In this document: positions 7,064-13,576 of the stretch, in pieces
How positions within the stretch are numbered: the first letter of the stretch is position 1
How the letters are laid out: every line of letters starts with the position of its first letter
From: Larix sibirica
Taxonomy: Eukaryota > Streptophyta > Pinopsida > Pinales > Pinaceae
Length of the DNA stretch: 13,576 nt
Assembly: GCA_004151065.3 (NCBI GenBank)
Contig: NWUY0304405340.1
Span: forward strand, 1-13,576
Direction: 5' to 3'
The notes under the pieces: model-generated
Database searches by the model: none
What the model saw: the letters and a program-made list of their open reading frames with translations, nothing else
Told to the model about the DNA's origin: nothing
Translations under genes and position numbers: made by a program

Positions 7064-9412
7064 ATGAAAGGATCAAGTGTCCTTGTGATGTTTATTATGG
7101 TTACCAGTCTTTTTAGCATCTCCGAGAGTTCGGGATCATGTAATCGCACATGTGGTTCAAGAACTGTGCCCTACCCGTTTGGTTTCGACCATGGTTGCCA
7201 AAACAGGCTTACATGCTTGAGCGACGGCCATATCACATTAGAAGGATACCCGGTAGCAAATATTACCGCTGATGGAATCCTCATTCAGTATGGAATATTG
7301 CAGTGCAAACCACTTATCCGGGCGTTCGATGTCTTCAGCACTAGAAAATACGCCCTCACTTCAAGGAATCTTTTGGTGGTCAAAAACTGTAGCGCCGAAG
7401 ATTCCACTTGCTTCTTCAATGTTACGAAAATAGAAGATAAATATCCAGCCGCTAAGGGTTGCAATTTCTCCAATTTTCGTTGTCTGTCCACAAACGAACA
7501 CTTCATACCCTGGAAGAGCATGAATAAATCCGGCTGTACCACGGTTCTCTCAGGTATCGTTGTGGATTGGACCGTCAGTTTGGAGCTAAAGTTAGATTTG
7601 GGGAAGGTCGAACTTGGATGGTGGATTGAAGGTAATTGTTCAAACAAGTGCTCAATAAACGCGAATTGCACGCAGTTCGTTTCTCCAAACACAGGCAATC
7701 CAGCTCATATATGCTCCTGTAATGACGGTTTCGTTGGAGATGGATTTTTACTGGGCGATGGATGCTATAAAGGTATATTTGATTAAAAAATTCCTCTCGA
7801 ACATTATTTAATAGAATGCACTTGTAAATTTAGCTAATTTAGCTATCTTTATCTGTGAATTTCTGAAGTACTGATATTCATTGTTAATGTCCTTGTAAAT
7901 TTAGCTATTTTAACTGTAGAATGCTGAAGTGCTGCTATTAATTGTTCAGATTCTTCGAAGTGTAATCCTCTGTCTGACCATTGCGGGGGTCCTACTGGAG
8001 CGGCTGTTCTCGTCGGAGGTAAGTAAAATATTCATTACAGCGCTTCGATCTTAATTATATTTGTTTTTCTCTTTAATGCAAGTCTTATTTTTTTGTACCG
8101 TTCCACGGGGCTAGGGTTAATTGCAGGGGCGACATTGGTGGTGGTGATAGTCCTGCTATACTGTTTCTTCAAGAAGAAGGCTCGGGCAAAGAAAAGGAGG
8201 AGAAGCCGAAAGAGACTCATCTCAGCCAACGGCGGGTCCTTCAGAATACCAATTTTCACATACAAGGAGCTGGAGAAGGCCACGAAGGGCTTCTCTGAAA
8301 AGGAACAGCTGGGAAATGGCGCGTTTGGAACGGTCTACGCGGGGAAACTCAAAGGCGACTTTCCTGTGGCAGTGAAAAAGATCAGACATATCGACACCCA
8401 TGGAATCGACCAGGTGATGAACGAAATAAATCTTCTCTCATCTGTGGAACACCCCAACCTGGTGCGTTTGATGGGCTGCTGCCTTGAGAATGGAGAGCCC
8501 ATCCTCGTCTACGAATACATGCCCAACGGAACTCTTGCTCAGCACCTACAGCGCGAGAGGGGCGATGGGCTCTCCTGGGCGCAGAGAATCACCCTGGCAT
8601 CCGAGACAGCGCACGCCCTTGCATACCTTCACTCGGCCATAAACCCACCAATTTATCACAGGGACGTAAAATCCAGCAACATTTTACTGGATTACAGCTT
8701 CAATTCTAAGGTAGCGGATTTCGGGCTCTCGAGAATTGTTTTAACGGAATCCTCGCACATATCCACGGTGCCGCAGGGAACCCCGGGCTACCTGGACCCG
8801 CAATACCACCAGAACTTCCACCTCTCCGACAAGAGTGACGTCTACAGCTTCGGTGTGGTTCTAGTGGAGATCATAACGGCGTTGAAAGTCGTAGATTTCT
8901 CCCGCAGCAAGAGTGAAATCAACCTCGCATCTATGGCAATTAACAGAATCGGCAGCGGCTCCGTCGACGAAATTATCGACCCGTTTCTGGAACCCGACAA
9001 GGACTCTTGGGTTCGCGCCACGGTGCACAGGGTTGCCGAGCTTGCCTTCAGATGTCTGGCATTTGACAGAGACGCTAGGCCGAGCATGCTGGAGGTTACC
9101 GAAGAGCTGGACTTCATCAAAGGCACCATACAAACCCGAAACCCCAAAATCCACGATGGCTCTATTTTAGCCGAAGACGACGACGGCAGCATATCGAGGC
9201 GTCCGTCGACCGACAGCACCAAGCGGTCGTTAAGGAAAAGCTCTTCCGGCAGCAGACGGATTACGATTCAGCCGCCCGTAATCACCGAGTTAAAGACCGC
9301 TGCGATTCTCCAAAATACGGAGACCGCTTCACCGGTATCTGTACAGGATCCCTGGCTCAGCGCGCAGAGCTCTCCGTCCACCAGTTGTCTGTTGGAGAAT
9401 GTAATCGAATGA
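7064..9412 (+). CDS. WAKL14: WAKL14-type wall-associated receptor-like Ser/Thr kinase, three exons
   Basis: The coding exons 7064-7772, 7950-8018 and 8127-9412 join in phase (both introns phase 1) to 687 codons plus TGA. Residues 1 to about 22 are a signal peptide. About 26-190 is a GUB_WAK galacturonan-binding-like region (CGSRTVPYPFGFDHGC) with many N-glycosylation sequons. About 192-234 is a six-Cys EGF-like module (C192, 196, 202, 217, 219, 234). About 253-274 is the membrane span, followed by a Lys/Arg-rich stop-transfer stretch. The kinase domain spans about 314-590: GNGAFG 322-327, K343, E359, HRD 437-439, N444, DFG 457-459, GTPGYLDPQY 477-486, R577. It is an RD kinase with no key residue missing. 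The tail is Ser/Thr rich and ends with SVQDPWLSAQSSPST, as I recall for the WAKL14/20 clade. Length is close to Arabidopsis WAKL14 (about 700). The expected location is the plasma membrane, with the ectodomain contacting cell-wall pectin. The ligand is inferred from the family. The start is supported by the signal peptide and an in-frame TAA three bases before GAG-ATG. True orthology to WAKL14, as opposed to a close paralogue, is not proven. Confidence 0.95.
7773..7949 (+). other. Intron 1 of the WAKL gene (177 bp, phase 1)
   Basis: The donor is AAAG|GTATAT (7772/7773) and the acceptor TTGTTCAG|ATTC (7949/7950). Splicing creates Asp237 from G+AT and puts exon 2 in frame. The intron separates the EGF-like module from the juxtamembrane exon. 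If it is retained, translation continues four codons (GIFD) to TAA at 7784-7786. The intron contains an imperfect internal duplication. Confidence 0.88.
7821..7946. repeat. Imperfect tandem duplication inside intron 1
   Basis: Unit 1 (7821-7885) and unit 2 (7892-7946) both start CTTGTAAATTTAGCTA and both end with a version of CTGAAGTnCTGnTATTnATTGTT. Unit 2 runs into the real acceptor (TTGTTCAG), while the equivalent place in unit 1 reads TTGTTAATG and has no AG. Confidence 0.8.
8019..8126 (+). other. Intron 2 of the WAKL gene (108 bp, phase 1)
   Basis: The donor is GGAG|GTAAGT (8018/8019), a near-perfect plant consensus, and the acceptor TTAATTGCAG|GGGC (8126/8127). It falls within the coding sequence for the membrane span (VGG|GATLVVV). 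Retention would hit TAA directly after GGT-AAG. The kinase exon frame stays open upstream to 8093 inside the intron, but splicing to exon 2 explains the protein better. Confidence 0.9.
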
Positions 9413-10200
9413 CCCAGCATTTTCACGGTAAATGACGTGCAAATTTGGTGTCTGGGGACCTTGTCAAAAGCTGAGGTGTATATGTTGTTTTTGGGTCGAA
9501 TTGCTGATATATTCCAGAAAAGTAAGATGCTTCCCGTAAGGTAAAAATTCCCAAATTAACTAAGAAAAATGGACCCTATGGTACTCAGTAACCCGATGTG
9601 ACGATAGCTATTGACATTTACTGACTTGACTAGGAAGGGATTCGATCCTCTGTTGACTGGCTGCGCCCGATTATCATTGTGGAATAAGTTTTTCCGTGCG
9701 ATGTGATCTTACAGGACAAGTCAGGTCAGTTTGAATTGTAGTTTGGAAGTAATCAAAGCATTATTACAAATATCATATCATATTGGAAGCACCACCACAA
9801 ACGTGCATCACTCTGCGGGTCAAAGAGCGTGCATTGTTGTTTCAAGAACTGCAAAATATTCAGTACGTACATGATGTGCTTCTCGGTGTTTACTTCCAAG
9901 TGGCTAATTACCCACTTCTGTAACTCTTTATCGGGAGGACAACTTCTCTAAGCGAACCCCTCTGCTTTTTTCTTTCGCTTATTTAATATACTATTTTTTG
10001 AGTTGCTGCGAGTGGTTTATAGTTTATATAATAACTGAGCCCCATAAATATTCTAAGCAAACGGGCCGCGTTATTGGCAAAATAATGTAGCGCTGGCTTC
10101 CAAATTAATGAACAACTGTAATTAATGTAGTGTAAGCAATATATCTGTACCAGCAGGCCTGAGCAGCGAGTTGTTCTTTATTTTTCATTTAAGCAAGAGC
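9413..10200 (+). other. Downstream flank and 3' UTR of the WAKL gene
   Basis: No second gene is visible. Mixed-composition sequence directly follows the TGA and should hold the 3' UTR. No AATAAA was found in the first 300 bases; near-signals such as GGAATAAG near 9681 occur, but the cleavage site cannot be placed. From about 9950 the composition drifts back to AT-rich spacer. A GGATTCGATCC word near 9640 resembles a tRNA T-arm, but no cloverleaf fits around it. Confidence 0.5.
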
Positions 10201-10550
10201 TATTATGGTTAAATGTTTCTTTGAATTGTTATATTATGGTTAAACTGTTTCTTTGAATTGTTCCATATTTCACTTAACAAAGAGCTATCTATTATGGTTG
10301 AATGTTTCTTTGAATTGTTAAAGTCTTCACTTAATAGCTATTATGGTTAACAGTTTCTGTTCATTTGTTGAGCCTTCAAATTATTAAAATGAGTTGTTCA
10401 AGTTTTCACTATTCTCTGACTTTCCATTTAAGAAAGAGTTGTTAGGGTTAACTGTTTCTTTTCATTTGTCGAGGCTTCAAATTATTGAAAATGAGTTGGT
10501 AAAGTTTGGAAGAGTTGTTATAGTTAACTACTTCTTCTTTTCATTTGTCG
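10201..10550. repeat. Degenerate minisatellite, about six copies
   Basis: The core TATTATGGTTAAnTGTTTCT followed by TTGAATTGTT recurs near 10201-10230, 10231-10262, 10290-10319, 10339-10370, 10441-10470 and 10516-10550. The spacing is uneven. The later copies belong to a longer unit that also holds CATTTGT(C/T)GAGnCTTCAAATTATT and GAGTTG near 10363-10395 and 10465-10497. Divergence rises from left to right, so the left copies are the youngest. Confidence 0.82.
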
Positions 10551-10900
10551 GATCTTCACATTATTAAAATACTAATAATGGAATTTGAACTGTGGCCGAA
10601 CTTGGTTTGACTTTAATTAAAATACTATACTTCAGTTCATTGAATCTATCTATCAATTTCCATATGCACATGCACGGGGCCGCTTACAGCATTAACACGA
10701 AACCTATAGTTGACTTCGTCGTAAGGGTTTTCCATGGCACACAACCAGAAGTGAAGATTGTTCAAATTTGCCTACCTTTGATTTATTTGTAACATTAAAC
10801 TTGTTGAAGTGTATTTCTTTGACTCACAATATAAACACATTGTGTTTAAATGCGCTGAATAGTTATACTTCAAACATTTTTTACTAAAAAGTATCACAAT
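10551..10900. other. Spacer between two repeat blocks
   Basis: A frame of 66 codons (10592-10792, non-ATG start) shows no recognisable motif and is not called as a gene. AT-rich sequence continues to the next array. Nothing else is supported. Confidence 0.5.
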
Positions 10901-11315
10901 GGTAATTTAAAGATTGGGGTGGACTTTCACTCCAATTGAATGCTCCATTGAAGATGAGTTTTTAATTTTTTCATTTATTTTTCTCACAAGTAATATAAAT
11001 ATTTATCAAAATAGGAATTTAAAGATTGGGGTGGATTTTTATTTCAATCGAATGCTGCGTTGAAGATGAGTTTTTAATTTTATTTATTTATTTTTCTCAC
11101 AAGTAATAAATATATTTATTATAATGGGAATTTAAAGATTGGGTGGACTTTCACTCTAACCAAATACTTCATTGAAAATGAGTTTTTAATCTTTTTCATT
11201 TTTTCCTCATAAGTAATTAACCAAATGTCCCATTAAAATTGAGTTTTTAATCTTTTTCATTCTTTTCCTCATAAGTAATTAACCAAATACTCCATTAAAA
11301 ATGAGTTTTTAATCT
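10901..11315. repeat. Nested tandem array: about 113-bp units, then about 62-bp units
   Basis: Units A1 (10901-11013) and A2 (11014-about 11126) share GG(T)AATTTAAAGATTGGGG, TGAAGATGAGTTTTTAATTT and TTTTTCTCACAAGTAAT. A3 starts at 11127 but is shorter. Its second half (11158-11218, starting AACCAAATAC) is repeated as B2 (11219-11280) and partial B3 (11281-11315). Every unit holds TGAGTTTTTAAT, so the B series is an amplified sub-fragment of A. This is a clear case of stepwise tandem growth. Confidence 0.9.
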
Positions 11316-11355
11316 AACAATATCTCAAATTTACCAATCAACCAATGCCTCATTA

Positions 11356-11521
11356 ACCATACCTTATAATTTGGAAAATGATATGATCTATTTATACAAA
11401 AGTTTGATTATAATAACACTTATCCATCCACATGGCCTACCATACCTTATAATTTGGAAAATGATATAATCTATTTATACAAAAGTTTGATTATAATAAC
11501 ACTTATCCATTCACATCGCCT
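11356..11521. repeat. 83-bp tandem duplication
   Basis: Units 11356-11438 and 11439-11521 both begin ACCATACCTTATAATTTGG and differ at about three positions. They directly follow the nested array but are not similar to it. The low divergence points to a recent event. Confidence 0.93.
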
Positions 11522-13104
11522 ATAATGGAAATGCATGTAAATAAAGAGATCCCCATTACTCCAAATTGATTGAACCTCAAAGACAAAAATAAATTTGATT
11601 GAATCTCAAAGACATAAAGAAATATAAAGAATGAAATAGTTAATTCATCGTATCCACTTTCCAGGTAGATTAAACACCTTTGATAACATTCATTCCAATT
11701 TTCACTTCATGTTGAATGTGAAGCATGCATAAGTTGGCCTGTCAAGTTTAGTTGACCAATGTCTAAGGTAGTTGAAACCTTCAACAATCTCCCGCTTTTC
11801 AATCACCTTAGAGTAATTACTAAGATCCTATTAATCCTAGTGGTGTTGGTGTTTTAACACCAATCCCTACCCAAAGTACTTAAAAAGTTATGCAATCCTA
11901 AGTACCAAAATCAAAAGGGTTATGGAAAACTAAAAGAAATGAAAAATGATCCTAAATATCCATGCAATGTTACACAAAAGAAACTAATTAGAGTAGACAA
12001 GAGATTATATAAAAAATCATGTTTTGATATTAACACAATAGTGAAGATTATGAGACACACCTTGGTGTTACATGAAGTGATGTGGACCTTTGCAACCCAC
12101 TCAAGGAAGGTTTCTTCTCCTTTCAAATGTTCTACTAATGGCGAGATGATGTATTTGAACGACTCAAAATGGTGAAAGGAAAAAAATGTAAAAGGTTCTC
12201 TCTCTTTCTATAAGTAATCTAGTAGCATAACCTTGCTCTTGCGAATGAATGTGGTTTATCTATGATGGAATGACATCAAGGAATTTATTTAAAGGAAAAT
12301 ATCTGGACACTTCTTTGAACTAGCTCCAATGTGAATAATCCCTTTTCATTAATGACTTAGTGGGATGATGGCAGGTATTTGAGACTATATCTAAGGCTAC
12401 TTTTAGAAATAATGGTTTGGGAATGTCCACTTTCAACCACTACACCTTTTGGAAGGCACACAATACTTATGAGTAATAGAATTTTGTTTTCGGGTCCATG
12501 TCATGGTTTTCAAGGATTTCACTGCAACTAGCCTACGTAAATTTTTAGGGAAATTCCGTGCAATTACTTTTTATAGTCAACTCTTGGCATTAGTTTGGTT
12601 TTTTGTCACGTTATTGAGGTAATATGATGATGGGAGTGATGAAAATAGGACTAATATTGCAAGAAATGACATATAATGGTGTTGATAGGGGCTTTTCACC
12701 GAAATCCAGTGTTTTTTATTTTGCAAAATATGAATTTAACTGTGTTTTAATGGGCATTTTGATGGTAGAAACTGATTCAACACCATCAAAAACCCTTGGG
12801 GCAACCAAAATTACAAAGTTTGAGAGTTGTAACCAGGATTTTTTAAAATTTATGTAGAAAATTTTCAAAATCGTGTCAAAAAATCAATTTTTTCCATTTG
12901 AAATCGTACAACTTTTAGACTATGCGCATGACAAATTAGGTGAACAAAATTAGGCTGTCAACACCTAGCAACATTAAAACTTAACTCACTCATTTCTTTC
13001 ATTCCCAAATCTATAATCATCTCTCCATACTTACATTTTACTTGCACCTACATCTTTCTAGATTCAATCATTTTGTTAATGAAATAATATTCATTGTCTA
13101 TATA
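11522..13104. other. AT-rich spacer, probable transposon-derived, no gene recognised
   Basis: Several frames of 60-80 codons exist here (for example + 11939-12175 and 12624-12857), but they show no recognisable domain. CTTCAACAATCTCCCGCTTTT near 11788 resembles text common in plant LTR-element DNA. A short hairpin TTGGTGTTTTAACACCAA lies at 11846-11863. Given the copia remnant just downstream on the - strand, part of this stretch may be its long terminal repeat or 3' flank. That is inference only. Confidence 0.4.
11846..11863. repeat. Short inverted repeat
   Basis: The 8-base arms TTGGTGTT and AACACCAA flank a TT centre. It is compact enough to form a hairpin. No open frame with a T-run after it suggests a function. 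Confidence 0.75.
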
Positions 13105-13357
13105 CTACATATTGACTATCACAATGTTTTCATAAACCTTCCCGTATTCAATAATGCATCCATGCACAACTATTAAAGCCAAACTAGCTTTTTACATGCA
13201 TGTGTCAAATCATGTACACAACTTTAGTGCTCAATAGTACCACAATCACCTATCTTTGACTTCTCTAGCTGATAGCTTTGTTACTCAACTTAAATACAAC
13301 TAATGATTGATCTACTCTTGTCAACATCTACAGTGAAATCAACATTACTATATCCAA
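13105..13357 (-). pseudogene. Degenerate Ty1/copia RNase H fragment
   Basis: Reading the - strand from 13355 downward gives GYSNVDFTVDVDKSRS (start of the copia RNase H domain, expected GYSDADWAGD-like). After a frame change near 13280 come AIS(stop)RSQR and LSTKVVYM, where copia has AISWxSxxQ and LSTTEAEYM. Then comes THACKKLVWL (expected ACKEAxWL), and near 13123-13112 CDSQ. The order and spacing match copia RNase H. Stops and frame changes are frequent. Several replacements, such as W to stop, A to V and E to K, fit C-to-T or G-to-A decay. The fragment is dead. The RT part would lie to the right, but sequence from 13380 onward does not show it. Confidence 0.7.
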
Positions 13358-13379
13358 TAAAAATACAAGAAAAAAAATG

Positions 13380-13576
13380 ACATTAAAAAGGGGGTTGCGA
13401 TTCTTAAAATTGCGTAGACGTCGTTGTGCTAGAGGGGAGAGGGAAGGGTGATGACAAGAGGGTGAGGGATGGAGGAGAGAGGGAACTAGAGGTTCGGGGT
13501 GGCAACATGATTCGAGGGTTCACACCCCATTCCCAATGTCATGTTTTATTTTATTGTAAATTTTATGTTTCTTAAA
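13380..13576. other. Purine-rich tract and window end
   Basis: From about 13430 to 13500 the + strand is strongly G+A rich (runs such as GAGGGGAGAGGGAAGGG) and stands out sharply from the AT-rich surroundings. It also breaks off the copia fragment on its RT side. No gene is recognised. It could be a simple-sequence tract or the edge of another insertion. Confidence 0.5.

Noticed and set aside
8842-9222. Open frame of 126 codons on the - strand inside the kinase exon
   Set aside because: It is the antisense shadow of a strongly conserved kinase-coding exon, with no family similarity. The same applies to 8861-9154 (-), 8913-9170 (+) and 7285-7698 (-).
9630-9660. tRNA T-arm-like word GGATTCGATCC
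   Set aside because: No acceptor, D-arm or anticodon arm could be fitted around it.
10592-10792. Open frame of 66 codons on the + strand
   Set aside because: It begins with a non-ATG codon, sits between repeat arrays and has no recognisable motif.
10201-11521. Possible CRISPR-like array
   Set aside because: The repeats are degenerate and mostly directly adjacent, with no unique spacers of constant length, and the setting is a plant nuclear genome.
11920-12175. Overlapping frames of 68 (-) and 78 (+) codons
   Set aside because: AT-rich spacer frames with no domain, no strong start context and no neighbouring exon signals.

Overview
This window is nuclear DNA from a land plant. The evidence is one intron-containing wall-associated receptor-kinase gene with plant-type GT-AG introns, a decayed plant L1-type LINE whose pol carries a C-terminal RNase H domain, a decayed Ty1/copia fragment, and long AT-rich spacers full of degenerate tandem repeats. 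The seed-plant group cannot be fixed from sequence alone. The divergence of the kinase gene and the repeat-heavy spacers would fit a gymnosperm, but that is an impression and not a demonstration.

Layout. 1-2275 is the 3' part of a dead LINE on the + strand: the end of reverse transcriptase, a zf-RVT region and RNase H, then a 3' UTR and a short poly(A) tail. 2276-5640 is AT-rich spacer with no recognisable gene. It holds three diverged copies of a 25-bp motif, a 20-bp perfect palindrome, nested 37-bp and 36-bp tandem duplications, an (ATG)6 microsatellite and an eight-copy hexamer array. 5640-7063 is richer in G+C and is read as the upstream region and leader of the receptor-kinase gene, with two copies of a 13-base W-box-containing word and a good candidate leader-intron acceptor. 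7064-9412 is the only intact gene. It has three coding exons (7064-7772, 7950-8018, 8127-9412) that join in phase into a 687-residue WAKL14-type receptor-like kinase. 9413-10200 is downstream flank. 10201-10550, 10901-11315 and 11356-11521 are three unrelated tandem-repeat blocks. 11522-13100 is unassigned AT-rich DNA. 13105-13357 on the - strand is a degenerate copia RNase H fragment. The window ends in a purine-rich tract.

Function. The one functional unit is the WAKL14-like kinase. It has a signal peptide, a cysteine-rich GUB_WAK/EGF-like ectodomain facing the cell wall, one membrane span, a complete RD-type Ser/Thr kinase and a Ser/Thr-rich basic tail ending in a motif typical of this clade. 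Everything else is transposon debris or repeat-driven spacer. I found no operon-like cluster, CRISPR array, RNA gene or convincing new multi-gene system. The observations most worth a second look are the possible ectodomain-only product from retention of intron 1, the internal duplication of intron 1, the probable leader intron with paired W-box words, and the nested satellite block at 10.9-11.3 kb.
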